Source: Clusia tigrina (taxonomy: Eukaryota > Arthropoda > Insecta > Diptera > Clusiidae). Taken from it: a stretch of DNA of 64,000 nucleotides. Under the pieces are notes generated by a model. It had not been told where the DNA came from. It saw nothing but the letters and a program-made list of their open reading frames with translations, and made no database searches. The DNA is taken from assembly GCA_920105625.2 (NCBI GenBank), contig OV050030.1:101649698-101713697 (forward strand), written 5' to 3'. The position numbers were made by a program, and so were the translations under genes. This document shows positions 1-11,390 of the stretch, piece after piece (the first letter of the stretch is position 1; every line of letters begins with the position of its first letter).

Positions 1-599
1 CTTCAAATTCTTTAAAATCGAAACTGGTGGAAGAATGCTTCAACAACCTACAATCTCTAGGGGCAACGAATAAGGTTGCAATTTGCTGGGTCCCGGGTCA
101 CTCGGGGATTGAAGGCAATGAAATTCCTGAGGAGCTGGCTAGGGCCGGTTCCGCAGAAAGCCTCATAGATCCGGAGCCATACTGTGGTATCAACCGGGCG
201 GATGCTAAATCCAGGGTAGATATCTGGGAACATAGTCTCAGAATGTCACACTGGGAAGGGATAGAGGGGCTTCTCCAAGCCAAAAGACTGGAAAGGCCAT
301 TCACCTACAATAAAGAATTGCGCAATATATGCAAAGCAGACATAGGAAAAATAGTAGGTTTTCTATCAGGTCATTATTACCTGAAATAACACCTGACTAG
401 AATCCACATTCGTGAAGATACGGAGTGCCGGCTCTGTCTAGAAGAAGAGGAAACCACGGAACACATACTGTGCGACTGCATTGCGTTGGCAAGAACCAGA
501 AGGAATATATTCCACCGCGACCAGCTGGCTCTGGATAAGATAATGAAGGAACATGACTTTCAGCTACTTCCTTACTCTAGAGAAGGAACATCTAGGTAG
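1..599 (+). pseudogene. LOA/I-type LINE ORF2, C-terminal fragment (RNase H and Cys/His tail)
   Basis: The reading frame enters from the left edge and carries the end of a LINE-encoded RNase H domain (motif CWVPGHSGIEGNE, where the glycine-rich turn precedes the last acidic residues). A TAA at 387-389 breaks it. The same frame then continues to a TAG at 597-599 through a Cys/His cluster, CRLCLEEEETTEHILCDC, the usual extreme C-terminus of LOA and I-superfamily ORF2 proteins. The enzyme would nick the target and copy the element RNA. Here only the last ~190 residues are present, so it is a dead 3' fragment. It resembles the C-terminus of the LINE at 15410-21159 but is a different family. Start is unknown because the element is cut by the window edge. 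Confidence 0.85.
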
Positions 600-790
600 A
601 AAAGAACCTGATAAATTATTGTGACGATTTGACATCACCAAACGGACGAAATGCTATGGCATTACGGAAGAAATGCCGGTACTAAACCTATAGGGCATAG
701 TAGATCGGACAATTGTGATCATATGGACCATTAATGATAAATGTAGTATGACACAAACGATTTTTTAGGTCGCCGTGTCGGCCATTTGGG
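600..790 (+). repeat. 3' untranslated end of the LOA-type LINE fragment
   Basis: About 190 bases follow the ORF2 stop with no coding potential. Near the end (761-778) lies a TTTTTTAGGTCGCCGTGT motif that recurs, with one internal change, at 21119-21136 near the 3' end of the other LOA-type LINE. The shared 3' motif suggests related recognition of the RNA end by the reverse transcriptase. The exact end is not clear. Confidence 0.5.
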
Positions 791-1204
791 AAACTACTAA
801 AGCTAAAAACCACTTAATTTTATATTCTCTACCCAAGATGGCTTTTTAATTTTTTGCTGAACTACTTTCTATTTGTTTAAATATTTTATTATTTAATATT
901 TTAATAAAAAATAAATTTTTTTTTCATTTATTTGATTTACCGCGTTTCATTCGGCCATAGTGCCTTATGAGCACATTTATATTATGTAATTTTTTAAAAC
1001 GACCATTGGCACACTTTCGCTGGCATTGAATTTGGAAGTTGGTACTATTCTATTTGATATACGTAAGTGATGTCTGTTTGTATTCGTTGTTCTTGTTGTG
1101 TTTGCATTTGTAAACCATTGCCAACACATGTCTCTAATTGTGTGGTTTCGTGCTGAATAATTATAATAAATTATGTAATTTTATGGATGTTCGATTTTCT
1201 ATCT
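791..1204. other. AT-rich stretch, nothing recognised
   Basis: AT-rich DNA between a LINE 3' end and a mariner remnant. I see no open frame, terminal repeat or motif that I can assign. Confidence 0.5.
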
Positions 1205-1560
1205 TTTTGTGGCGCTATGTTGGTAGTCATGACCCTCACTTATGTTGACAATCTCGGGCATTTTGAATTTTCACTCAGTTTTTGACACTTCCTCCTCAAT
1301 CGTGGCGCACCGTCGTCCTTCCATGGGCCTTTTCAGTTCCGGGAACAAGAAAAAGTCACAGGGGGCCAGGTCTGGGGAATACGGTCGTTGCGGCATTATT
1401 ACAGTGTTGTTTTTAGCCAATTTTTGTCCTTCCACAAATCCGGGCGTTTGAAGCGGATTGCTTTTCGCAAACTGCGCATTACTTGAAAATAATATTCCTT
1501 ATGGGCCGTTCTACCCTGCATCAAGAATTCATAATGCACCACGCCCCTCGACCGAACTTG
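1205..1560 (-). pseudogene. Mariner (DD34D type) transposase remnant
   Basis: On the minus strand the translation shows pieces of the catalytic core of a mariner transposase of the SETMAR/irritans-like kind: VHYEFLMQGRTAHKEYYFQV, then KRPDLWKDKNW, then after a deletion PYSPDLAPCDFFLF, which contains the third catalytic Asp. The segment with the second Asp (normally HHDNAPAH) is deleted, stops and frame changes follow, and no terminal repeats are seen. It is therefore an inactive fragment. It abuts the end of the composite repeat at about 1572. The mariner at 33160-34106 is the same general type. Confidence 0.75.
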
Positions 1561-1886
1561 GCGAGGTTATCGCAGTTTCTTTGCTTGTTTTCTTGCGAAT
1601 ATTACAATTGTTCTTTAGTTAAATTGTTTTCCAAAGAAACTTTACTCTCTCATCAGCAGAGAATGGAATCGGGTTTGATATATTTTTAATTAGTTATCTA
1701 ATCTTCGCAATTCAAGTTGGAGTCTGAATAGTCTCTTTTAAGACGTCAGCTAAGTCCAATTGCACACATTTAAGAGCTGCCGTAGTTGCTACATGAACTA
1801 TCAACTCGCTTTTGTTATCATTTTCTATGTACTGCTGCATCTCGTCTCTTAGTTCGATCGGGTTTAATGGAAAATGGTAGAGGAGG

Positions 1887-2276
1887 TCATCCAGCTTTCA
1901 ATGTGCTAGGCGTGATGGGTAATTCTAGACTTTCTACTGTCATTTCAGTTGTAGGCCATGAAGCATTTTGAGTTTGAAATACACTAACCTTCCTATGGCA
2001 TTTTTCCCACTTGTTACGTATGTTTTTAGAAAACATCCTACACTTTTCCGGCGAATAGTCATTAAATGGCTTGGAAATATTTCTTTCTGCAATAATTTGT
2101 AGCGAGTAGTTGTAAACAGCAGTTGGTTGTTTTATATTGATGTGCTCATTTCGCCATATTTCAAACACTTCACGATTTGAAACTCGGTATTTCCCTGAAG
2201 AAAACATGATATTTTGAAAAGTCGCACAAAATCGCAAAATGAAATTATGTACAATTAACAGATAAATAATTGCCAT
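1887..2276 (-). CDS. Unclassified repeat-encoded protein fragment, copy A
   Basis: I do not recognise this protein. The likely true start is the internal Met about 24 codons in (near 2204), because the conserved part begins there: a short FSSGKYRVSNREVFEIW segment, then KQPTAVYNYSLQIIAERN and a basic CRMFSKNIRNKWEKCHRK segment. These are also found in copy B at 25871-26176, so the frame was under selection when the repeat was mobile. The Cys, Trp and basic residues suggest a small DNA-binding fold, but that is inference. The frame stops at 1887, and further similar coding (an IENDNKSELIVHVATTAA segment) follows in a shifted frame to about 1600. Probably the N-terminus of a transposon protein. 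Confidence 0.4.
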   Translation of the reverse strand: MAIIYLLIVHNFILRFCATFQNIMFSSGKYRVSNREVFEIWRNEHINIKQPTAVYNYSLQIIAERNISKPFNDYSPEKCRMFSKNIRNKWEKCHRKVSVFQTQNASWPTTEMTVESLELPITPSTLKAG

Positions 2277-3065
2277 AAACAGTCATTTTACTATTAAGCC
2301 AACCAAACGTAACCTTTTTCTTTTAATGTCTAAATAATATCGAACTTAAAAATTGTATGATTTCATTTAAAGGTCATTTTAAAAATCTGTAATTTATTAT
2401 CAACAAAAATTTGGGTTTTTTCAAACTTCTAGAATTGATAAATGAAGTACTCACTTTTATTATTTATCTCCATTTTTGCTTTTCAAATACTTGATTTATG
2501 TTTTTAAATATTTACACTCAATTTATTACGCAAAAATGATAATTGAAATATTATTGTGAAGCCACGTGTCGACAGTCGATTGAAAAATGGTAAATCACTT
2601 TTCGCGGCGGTGAGATTCTAGTTGCACTGAGCGATCTTCCTGATCTTGTATATATTTCTAGAACATTAGTTTGCCAATAATATATTGATATCTCGTCTCA
2701 TAATACTCACAGCATGTTTGTCATTTCGTTGAATATATGTAAATCATATAGTTGGTGATCGTTTCATTCTAGAGTGTTACCGATTTAATGTAATTATGTA
2801 TATTCTCTTCCCTTTGTAGGAACTTTTTATTTTGGTTTTTATCTGACGTTTCTAAAAACACAAAAACCTTGAGATACTACTAAAATATATTTCTGTGTAA
2901 TAGCAGAGACCATAGAGACGGGACACTTAAACGTCAAATTTTCTGACGTTAAAAAAAAAACTGTCTTCGCTTATCATTAGTTCCCTATATGGATAGGTTT
3001 GTTTATCATTGGTTAACCAGAATTCTGAAGAAAATCAGCCATACTACTACAGTTTTGCACATGGG

Positions 3066-3225
3066 TTAGTGTGCGTAATACAAGAGCAATTTTTCTGTAT
3101 TCTCTGTTAATAGCTTCGCGAGAGTACGATTTAAACGTTCTGTTGCTCCGTTCTGTTGCCGTGTATATGGAATGGTAAATTCATGTGCTGTACCATTCTT
3201 ATTTAAAAAATCATTGAATTCATAG
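3066..3225 (-). pseudogene. Copia-type integrase scrap, copy A
   Basis: The minus strand encodes TIPYTRQQNGATERLNRTL, the diagnostic QQNG..ER.NRTL end of the Ty1/Copia integrase core that includes the catalytic Glu. Nothing else of the Copia polyprotein is readable around it. It is part of the composite repeat, with a matching scrap in copy B at 25112-25237. Confidence 0.75.
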
Positions 3226-3450
3226 TCGATTGATTTTCGACGATATTTGTGAACGTTTTTAAATACTTAAATATTCGTATAAAAATTGAAAATTTAGATG
3301 CCCGAATATAATGTTCCATTTCAGTTACTTCGACACACGAGAACTTTGATTCCCTGAGCATTTCATTTCATCGTAAAAATATTTTACTCAGCAGACGTGT
3401 TTTGGGTTGCTCCGTAGTTCTGAAATTAATTTCTGTGGGAAAAGTGATTT

Positions 3451-4129
3451 CAGTGGGAAGAGAATTCTCGATACTGTGAAAGTGGGATCGTTCTTTGCCC
3501 AGGGTAAGTTATATAAGGTAAGGTATACTTGCTATAACTTGCTCTATAATTGTTACAAGAATAAAAAAGGTGCACTAATCCAGTTGGTCTACAGAGACTT
3601 TTTTGAACAGTGTAACTCATTCTCTGCCGTTATCGGCAAGTCTAACATAAAATGACCGGAACTGACAAGATCCACATTAGAGAGCGATCGAGCGCAAGTG
3701 ATAGCACGACCCACACTTCAAAGAGTATAAATGCGGCTGCTGTAAGTAACGTCAGCAACCAAAGTACGCTTCCAAACAAGACTACATCAAAATGGTAAAT
3801 TACCTCTTTCTGCGCTCTCTCGGAGCTCTCAGTGCCCGACTCCTAGCCCAACAGTGTCAGCAACTTAAGAGTAGAATAACCATCAATTCATGCCTCTCTC
3901 TCACACTGATGATCATTTTAAATCGAAGCCAGCAGCGGTGACGAAATACATCAACATTACTGTAAACGCGCTTACTTCAATAAATGATACAAACCACCCA
4001 ACAGGAAAAGTGGGAATAACGCAAATTTGTATTGATACTTATAGCGAAGTCCTAAATCGAGTGTCATTATATCGTATACACTCAAAATTACGAACACTGA
4101 TGAGAATGAGAATAAACTCTGTAATAAAA
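3451..4129. other. Unassigned stretch with a TATA-like box
   Basis: No clear gene. A TATAAAT at 3726-3732 followed by initiator-like sequence suggests an old promoter or LTR piece. A frame at 3890-4147 has no recognisable domain, and its downstream bases (an NRFALL-like segment in another frame) may already belong to the Jockey-type ORF1 that follows. Confidence 0.35.
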
Positions 4130-6034
4130 ACCGCTTTGCCTTACTAATAAGTGTTGAAGACACACAACTAGTAACTAGTTGACAGAGCTCATAGGGCCAT
4201 AAAATGTTCATGTTATCCCGCTCGTTAAAAGCAACAACCAAGAGGCAAAATTCCAAAATATTACAGTCAGAGCAATTACAGGGAAGTTGTAAAAAATTCG
4301 ATACAGACAAGAAAAGTTATTACACTTATCAGCTTAAAAGTAGTAAAGACCTTACTATTGTAATAAAGGGAGTCGAATCTGATATTGCCCCGCTGAAGTC
4401 AAAGAAGCACTATATAACGCAGGTTTCACGGCTTGGTCCGTTATTAATATAATAAATCGCAACAAAATCCCACAATCGTTGTTTTGCGACGAACTAGAAA
4501 CAAACACCCAAAAGCTCAAAAAAGGGGGAGTCCACCTTATTTATAAGCTTCGCTTCCTTTTGCATCGTAGATTAATGGTACATAAATTATAATTGAAAGA
4601 ATTTCTAACTAATAATTATATATATGTTATAGAGAGAATAAGTTCGCTATGTCTACCATAATAACAAGCCTTGTGGAGGAAACAGCAATTCTAATAAAGC
4701 ACAATTTTCTCGGAAATTATTACAAAGAATACTTATACTCAACAGCAACAGTTTCTGCAGCGTATTACCCACTCAAATTCAACATAACAGAAACAATTTA
4801 TTGAGTCCTTTGACACACTAAGTCCAAAGTTCATAGCTGCTGGTGATTATAATGCGAAGCAGTCTTATTGAAATCCCAGACTCATAACTTCAAAAGGTAG
4901 AACACTGTGGTCAGTGATATTAACGACAAATCTGGCTGTTGCATCACAGGGACAACAGCCTTATAGGTAGACTGATTCTCGTAAAATACCAGATCTGATC
5001 GACTTTGGCGTTATGAAAATATCAGAAAACAACAGATTCAAGTCGAATCCTAACACGATATTTCTTTCGCTCATCATCAATTATTAAACACCTAACCAAA
5101 GAGAACTACTCCAAAGCCTAACTAATTCCAATGCAAACTGGTTGAATGACCGAAAATATATTAGTTCGTAAATTCTGCTCAATATATCATTAAAAACCTC
5201 ATGAATTTCACACAAATACCATTGGCAGCTAAAATTGCAACACCTAGTTACAAGGTGCAAAAAAATTCTCCATAGAATAATCGAATTAGTCAATGAGAAA
5301 AGGCGATTACGAAGAGACTATCAAATACATCTCCAAATACCAAAAAGGAATTGGCAAATACCAAAAAGGAATTACTCTCGAACGCTATATAAAAGAATAC
5401 AAAACGTTAGTTAACTTGATTTCTACCAATACCTTCTAAGTCTGAGTAACACAAACGCTATTGAATTTTCATTATGGAAAACTACCGGAAAACTATAAAA
5501 TCTTTTCACGCTGTATGCGCCCATTTGGTTAACAAACGGCAGTTGGGTCAGAAGCGATTCGGAAAAATGAGAGGAATTAGCTGAACACCTACCATTATCA
5601 CCAACTTATAGCCCTGAAAGAGAAGAAGAATTGAGATTAAAAACAGCTATAAATGGAGAAATAAAAAATGCCAATATAAAAAAAGGATCTGGCATTGACC
5701 AAATAAAAAATGGGAAAGAATGGCCAGAAATTACTGTCAAACATCTATTGCACATAATGAATGCTATTTTACGCACTAGCTACTTTCCAAGTGATCACGC
5801 ATAATGATGGTGTCCCAACCTGGAAAAGACTCGTCACTAGTAACCTGTTATCTCTGCTTTCCAAGATATTTGAGAAACTCTTGATCAAACAACTTTGGCC
5901 TATATTGAACTCAAAGAACATAATACCCCCCCCATCAATTTTATTTCAGAGAAAAATACAGCATAGTAGAGCAATAGCACAGAATTGTTTCCAAAATTCA
6001 GATGTTCAGATATCAGCTCACTCTGACAAGTTAT
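4130..6034 (+). pseudogene. Jockey-type LINE remnant (ORF1, endonuclease, RT)
   Basis: Plus-strand pieces appear in the order of a Jockey-type LINE. First is an ORF1 gag segment (4204-4452) with YYTYQLKSSKDLTIVIKG, the domain that precedes the zinc knuckles. After a deletion come endonuclease pieces (about 4640-5090; KIPDLIDFGVMK is the PDLIDF motif), then the linker and the start of the reverse transcriptase (5540-6034). Stops and frameshifts are frequent and the catalytic FADD box is missing. The fragment ends exactly where the LTR at 6035 begins, so the LTR element probably inserted into or recombined with it. The protein would have bound, nicked and copied; nothing here can function. Confidence 0.7.
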
Positions 6035-6555
6035 TGTTGTGAGTCAGAATCAAGCTACCTGCGCGTAGTTGACTCACAGCACCAACTCCTAATAGACACT
6101 ACACATTTGGTGTAGTTAGCATTTAGAAGTAGTGTAATTATCAACCAATATTTTTAGGGTACAAATAATAATAATATATATTATTTATTATTAATCATTA
6201 TGTGAACTTTTAGGGCGCCACATTTCCGCAATCGAGCTGACGACGGGCATTGGGCTTTAGAATGCACCGTCGACATTCTCATATTCTATAGGTCAGTTGG
6301 TTAACCAACTGGCACCAATCAACAATTGCGCAATTGCAACACCAGAAAGGTGCTTACCTAGACTGTCAGTATTCATTGTAAAATAGTATATAAGACTTAT
6401 GATTTTAAGAATAAAGGTCTCTTGTATTTTTACAACTGAAAGAACACGGTGTTTTTCCTAGCAGCTATAAGCGCCTCTTTAGGAACCACCAGCTCTTTGT
6501 CCACACCTGAAGGCACTCGCTACAACCGGCGACGACAACGCACAGGACCCCAACA
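6035..6555 (+). repeat. 5' LTR of the 6-25 kb gypsy element
   Basis: It begins TGTTGTGAGTCAGAATC and ends CCCCAACA. A shared core with the LTR at 24352 includes the ACACATTTGGTGTAGTTA segment and a promoter-like AGTATATAAGACTTATG at about 6386-6402, then a tRNA-like primer site directly downstream. The two LTRs have diverged by many substitutions and indels, indicating an old insertion. Confidence 0.8.
6386..6402 (+). promoter_or_regulatory. TATA-type promoter in the 5' LTR
   Basis: TATATAA within a sequence conserved in both LTRs (the other copy at about 24679-24695), at the expected place upstream of the R region. Transcription of the element would start shortly after it. Confidence 0.5.
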
Positions 6556-6558
6556 TTT

Positions 6559-6576
6559 TGTAGCAGCCGGTAGGAT
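6559..6576 (+). other. Primer-binding site, serine-tRNA-like
   Basis: TGTAGCAGCCGGTAGGAT just after the LTR resembles the GGCGCAGTCGGTAGGAT site used by 17.6/297-type errantiviruses (recalled, not checked). A better-preserved copy is at 55570-55587. Reverse transcription would start here. Confidence 0.5.
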
Positions 6577-6880
6577 GTGTTTTTGAAAGACAGGGATTTC
6601 TGGCAGCTATCTAAAGTTTGAGAATCCAGTTGTGACCGCAAGACTGCAGCCGGTCATAACGACCTACAGGAGGAAACCCAGGGCAAGAAACTCTGAAGCA
6701 GGCAAAGCATCCTGCAAAAAATCTGGAGGAAACCCAGAGCAAGGAACACTGAAGCAGGTAAAGTATTCTGCAACAGAAGAGATGTCACCAAACAGGACAA
6801 TGGTGAGTGCAGGCATCACTAGCGTATTATAAGTAGATACTTCTGCGACCCTGAAGGCGCCGTAGCGCTGGTCGGATAAT
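6577..6880 (+). other. Leader of the gypsy element
   Basis: Untranslated leader between the primer site and gag, interrupted after 6880 by a LINE and resuming at 9799. It has a short internal repeat (GGAGGAAACCCAG at about 6669 and 6727). A small frame at 6632-6832 has no known domain. Confidence 0.4.
6818..6880. repeat. 63-bp target-site duplication, left copy
   Basis: This stretch is identical, base for base as read, to 9736-9798. It lies against the 16-base poly-T at 6881, the 3' tail of the minus-strand LINE. The copies bracket the LINE exactly, so they are its target-site duplication. Confidence 0.93.
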
Positions 6881-9735
6881 TTTTTTTTTTTTTTTTGCTT
6901 TTTATTTCTTCCTCTATATACTACAATCTATAACAATAATATTAAGTAATATTTTGTGCAGGTTTGTATTGAATATGGTATTTTTGCCAATGCCGAAAGA
7001 ACTTCTTTTATTTATTTGTTTATTAAATTTTCTCTATTTATCCATCATTTTATTTATGTATATAATTAATCATTTATTTTGTTATTGTTATGTATTTATT
7101 TTTTAAACCTTCCTGTAAGTTCTGCAGGGGTAATTCGCTTCAATCTTCTTGGAGTTGCACCCTCCGTGTCTGCTGCACTACGCAGTTCCAGGTTTTGATG
7201 TCCTCTCAGTCGGTGTATATGTTTGCTGCTGCATTTTGTGATTGTGTCCGTGATGGTTTCAATGTGTAGGTCATGGTGTATAACCTCGTTCGGGATATAC
7301 CATTCAGCATTTGTAATAGTTCGTAGTATTGTTGACTGCATTCGTTGTATTAAATTTAAGTTTGATATGCTAGCTGTGCCCCATATCTCGATTCCATATT
7401 TCCAGATAGGTGCTATTATTATCTTGTATATTATTAGTTTGTTGTAGAGAGATAGTCTAGATGCTGGTCCAAGTAGCCAGCTTAATTGTCGGTAATTATT
7501 TTTTGCATCGTTTCGCTTGTAAATGATGTGCTGCTTCCAAGTCAATTTTTCGTCTATTGTTATTCCAAGATATTTTGCAGCAGAGTGAGTTTTTACTTTT
7601 TGCCCTTTATACCAAGGCTGTATTTTGTCGATTTTCTGTTTGTATATACAACTTGTACAGTTTTGTCTTCATTTATCTCTATTCCCCATAAGTCACACCA
7701 TGCTACTACATTGTCCAATATATGTTGGATTGCATTTGTTGCCTTTTTTTCGTCATTGTGTGATGCCATTAAAACTGTGTCGTCTGCGAATGTTGCTATC
7801 ATCGCATTGCTTGTCGTTGGAATTGGTATATCTGCTGTGAATATTAAGTATAGTAGAGGTCCTAATACGCTGCCTTGTGGTACTCCAGCTGTCATTGGTA
7901 GGATGTCTGAGCAATCCTCGTCATATTTTATGTAGAATTGTTGTTCGCTTATATAGCTCTTTAAAATGTCATAATAATTTTGTGGAAATATTCGCTTAGG
8001 TTTATATAGAAGTCCTTTGTGCCACACCTTGTCGAATGCTTTTGCAATGTCCAAGTATACAGCTACGCAGTATTTTTGTTGTCTATACTTTCAAGGATTT
8101 TGTTTACAACCCTGTGGACCTGTTGCACAGTTGAGTGTTGTCTTCTAAATCCAAACTGATGGCTGGGTATTAAATTTTTTGTTGTTAAGATTGGCTCTAA
8201 TCTGTCCTGTAGTATCCTTTCAAATACTTTCGATAGTATTGGCAATAGACTGATAGGTCGGTAAGAAGTTGTTTTGGTGGCATCTTTTCCTGGCTTGCCG
8301 ATGGCTGTTATCTGTGCAACTTTCCATAAGCGAGAGAAATACTTAGTTTCTAGCATGCAGTTAAATATATTTCGGATATATATTATAGCTATATCAGGCA
8401 TTTCTTTTAGCATTTTCCCGCTTATCAGATCATATCCTGGCGCCTTTTTGTCTTTTAATTTTTTAATTTTGTTTTTGATTTCTGCTACTGACGTCTTTTT
8501 TATTTTGGATTGCGGGATATTTATTACATTGTCAAGATGAGTGGTTTGATTGTCCATTTCGCTTGTAAATATTTCAAGGAAATGTTTGGCCAGTGTGTTG
8601 GCTTTGTCTTTACTTGTTTTCGCCCATGTACCGGTTTGTGTTTTGATAGGAGGTTTGTGTATTATTGCACCAGTGAGTTTTTTCGTAGCCTTCCAAAAAG
8701 AGTTATTTGTTGATGTGTTCGTTCCCAAGTTCAGCATATGTTTTTCTAGTTCCTTTTCTCTGTTTTTCTAAAGTAAAATTTTTAATTCATTTGTTGCTTT
8801 GTTTAGGTTGCGTTTATCTTCCGGATTCCTAGTGATTTGCCATGTTTTCCGGAGCTGCCTTTTCCATTTAATTTTTCCCTTGATGAACGCTGGTGTAGTG
8901 TCCGTATTTGCTAACGTTAGCTTTGGTGTTGAAGCTGTGATTGCTTCGATGACGCTATCATTAAAGTATGCGATTGCGGAATCGATTTCATTTTTTGTTT
9001 TTAATCGTATATCTATTTTTAGTTGTTTTTCCAGTGCTAGACGAAAATTATTCCAGTCAGTTTTATTGTTATAGATGCCTGAGAAAAGTCTTGTCTCTAT
9101 TGATCCTAGTAATGTCATTAGGATTGGGGAGTGGTCTGAGGATAATTCTAAACATGATTTAATAGTTAGCTGTTTATGAAGAATATTTTTTGTGATGCAG
9201 AAGTCTATTAAATCTGGTTGTTTTTTTGTATCTGTTGGCCAATATGTTGGTTCACCAGTGCTAATGAATCGACCATTACTATATCGTATAGCTTTAAGTA
9301 ACTCGCGTCCTTTTGCGTTTGTCAACCTTGATCCCCATAAAACATTTTTAGCGTTATAGTGATTCCCCAGTTTTTTTAAATAGTCTAGATATTGTTCTTT
9401 TGTGTTGTTATATTTTGGTGGACAATAGACAGCAGATACTACGATTTGTCCTTTCGAATCTTTTAGTGCTATTGTGGTTGCTTGAAGGTTTTCTTTTTTA
9501 TATGCGTCAAGTTCAATGTAATTCATATTTTTTTTTATAATGATCGCCGTTCCACCGTGAGATTTGTTGCAGGATGATTTGTGTAATGGATGTCAAAGTT
9601 AGGGAATTTAACATATGTTTTGTCTGTAGCATGTGTTTCCGAGATTAACATCACATCAATTGAATTATTTATTAGGAAAGTCTTTAGTTCTAGTTCATGG
9701 CGCGACAGTCCATTTGCATTCCATATTGCCATAAT
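6881..9735 (-). mobile_element. 5'-truncated Jockey-type LINE
   Basis: A minus-strand LINE with a poly-A tail (16 T at 6881-6896), a 3' UTR to about 7095, and one ORF2. It starts abruptly at the first residues of the endonuclease, so ORF1 and the 5' UTR are missing, as expected from incomplete reverse transcription. Perfect 63-bp duplications flank it. It sits in the leader of the gypsy element and therefore inserted after that element. Confidence 0.9.
7096..9732 (-). pseudogene. Jockey-type ORF2: endonuclease and reverse transcriptase
   Basis: The protein nicks target DNA and primes reverse transcription there. Reading on the minus strand: AIWNANGLSRHELELKTFL opens the APE-like endonuclease, LISETHAT carries its catalytic Glu, and SDHSPILM closes it (about 9110). 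The reverse transcriptase follows with SYRPISLLPILSKVFERIL, AFDKVWHKGL, GVPQGSVLGPLLYLIF and the catalytic FADD box (7774). The thumb and C-terminal region run to 7096. The frame is broken by shifts near 9585, 8085 and 7600 and by one in-frame TAG (8768-8770). The 8085 shift is in an A run. Apart from these the protein is complete from the endonuclease onward. Confidence 0.88.
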
Positions 9736-9798
9736 ACTAGCGTATTATAAGTAGATACTTCTGCGACCCTGAAGGCGCCGTAGCGCTGGTCGGATAAT
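9736..9798. repeat. 63-bp target-site duplication, right copy
   Basis: Identical to 6818-6880 and adjacent to the 5' truncation point of the LINE. Confidence 0.93.
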
Positions 9799-10047
9799 AT
9801 TGGTACGTTTATTTGACACGAGGATAAATAAAAAAAAGTTTTGTTTGAGTTGAAGTGGATCTTTTCTTGTAGAAATATGTATTGTAGAGAACTGCGTAGT
9901 CATAATGAGATAATGGTTTTTTTAAGTGGCATTCGATGCAATTATAGAAAGGTTAAATAATCATTGAAGGCTCAGGAAGCAGTGGATAAGGAAAACCAGA
10001 TGTTGGACCAGAATTTTGAAAAGAACCACAAACGGGCAGTATAGAAA
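9799..10047 (+). other. Leader of the gypsy element, continued
   Basis: Non-coding sequence between the LINE insertion and the gag frame; nothing specific recognised. Confidence 0.4.
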
Positions 10048-10867
10048 AGATTGGTATAGATGAGATTTCGAAAACAGTGACCAGGCTAATACCCGTGTTC
10101 ACTGGTGCTGCTTCGGAGGACATATGGTCAGAAGTCAGTAAGTCAATTCAGGGTTGTGAACTTGCAAGGAGGAGCATTAGGCCAGAGGAATTGCAGTATT
10201 TAATTTACCGTATTAAGCAAAGGTTATTTGGAGATGCATACAACCTTGTGCTGCCAAAGCAATGCGCCTGTGCGGACGAGCTTTACGGCCTTCTAAGGAG
10301 AATTTATTTATAGGAGAGAACTCTGGAAGGCGTAACCCAAGAAATCAGAATCGGTAAGCAGCTGGCAAGAGAAGACATATGCGACTTTGCCAGGCGTTTA
10401 GGGTCACTTCAGATGATGGCGCAGGAAATAATAAGAAATAATTATAATGGCGTTGGAGATTCAGTGTTATTATACGAAGTTGGCAAATCGGTGTTAACAA
10501 CTTTCGCGGTGGGTCTCCACAACCCCGCTCTTAAGATTCATATGCTGAATAGCAAAACAGGACTCTGGAAGAGCTAGCAAAAGAAGCTCTTTGGGCACAG
10601 TTTCTGGTAGAGCGGAGTACGTCTGGTTTGGGTGAAGTACATGCAGTGGGAAACAGGCAGGACATGTTCACTTCTGCTATCATAGATAGACAAGCTGGTA
10701 ATAACGAACCAAATATGTCCAAAGGAGCGTATAACACAGATGTCTGCCATAACAGAGAGATAAACCCGATAAATTCGGACAGTATATTGCAACAAATAAT
10801 TCCTTTTTGCTCATTCTTCCATAAGCCAGGTCATACAAGGGATGAATGGTTTACACGCTGTTCGCGC
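10048..10867 (+). pseudogene. Gypsy gag, capsid part (degenerate)
   Basis: The structural protein of the 6-25 kb element. The frame opens near VTRLIPVFTGAASEDIWSEV and continues past an in-frame TAG (10311-10313) with ERTLEGVTQEIRIGKQ and CDFARRLGSL to about 10576. It then shifts and runs in another frame to about 10920, which includes a degenerate knuckle CSFFHKPGHTRDEW in which the last Cys is Trp. IPVFTG and the arginine-rich helices are typical of Ty3/gypsy capsids, and two or more breaks make it non-functional. An unrelated insert seems to begin near 10868. Confidence 0.65.
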
Positions 10868-11390
10868 CGGATCCCTCCAGACGATGGCTGCCGCCTGCTC
10901 ACTGTCACCATGGCGGTTTGAGCGGGACTCAGTGCGGAGAGAATTCCCCTCATTGGGTCCCGCCAAATAGCGCAGCAGGCCGCAGCCATCTTTTTTGTGA
11001 TGCGAATGCCGGCACAAGGGAAGAGGAGAGCCGGCGAGCAGTTGAATTCGATAGTGCCACTACCCAGCGAAGCGTCGTAATTTCAGTGTATTTAGAATTT
11101 ATGTTTTTTGCTATCAGCAGCAGCGACTCTAAAAAAGGCAGTAAACAGTGCGTTTGTAAGCTATAAATTAAAATAATTAAAACTTCAACTGTATATTAAA
11201 TAATAAAATATTGAAATAAACAAAAAAGAAAAAGAAATGCATTACAGTTCCAACAAGCCCACCGATATAAACACACGCAAAAACACGCCATACTGTATGA
11301 ACACGCATAAGGTCAGGAAGCAAGTCTACTGTGCCTAGGGAGCACAAAAATGGATCAGAGTAGGAGGCAGCTAGCCACGAGGCGCCCGGA
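10868..11390. other. Unassigned insert within gag
   Basis: About 520 bases separate the capsid part of gag from its nucleocapsid part. The flanks share a GGATCC (10869-10874 and about 11388-11393) that may be a short target duplication. The left half is GC-rich and the right half is AT-rich, ending in A-rich sequence near 11225. No ORF, LTR or inverted repeat was recognised, so its class is unknown. It could alternatively be divergent gag spacer. Confidence 0.35.

Larger units (their letters stand above)
1572..3450 (-). repeat. Composite repeat copy A (inverted partner of 24857-27060)
   Basis: Read on the minus strand, this segment matches 24857-27060 almost end to end: a short leader with GGAGCAACCCAAAACACG, a Copia-type integrase scrap, a non-coding spacer, then an unclassified ORF and its downstream frame. 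The two copies lie in opposite orientation about 21 kb apart and differ by many substitutions and small indels, so the duplication is old. Copy A lacks the 487-bp insert present in copy B and keeps the undisturbed target at 1849-1851. It ends where the mariner remnant starts. What kind of element this is could not be decided from sequence. Confidence 0.7.

Noticed and set aside
3890..4147. A small host gene
   Set aside because: No recognised domain, and flanking sequence in another frame looks like Jockey-type ORF1.
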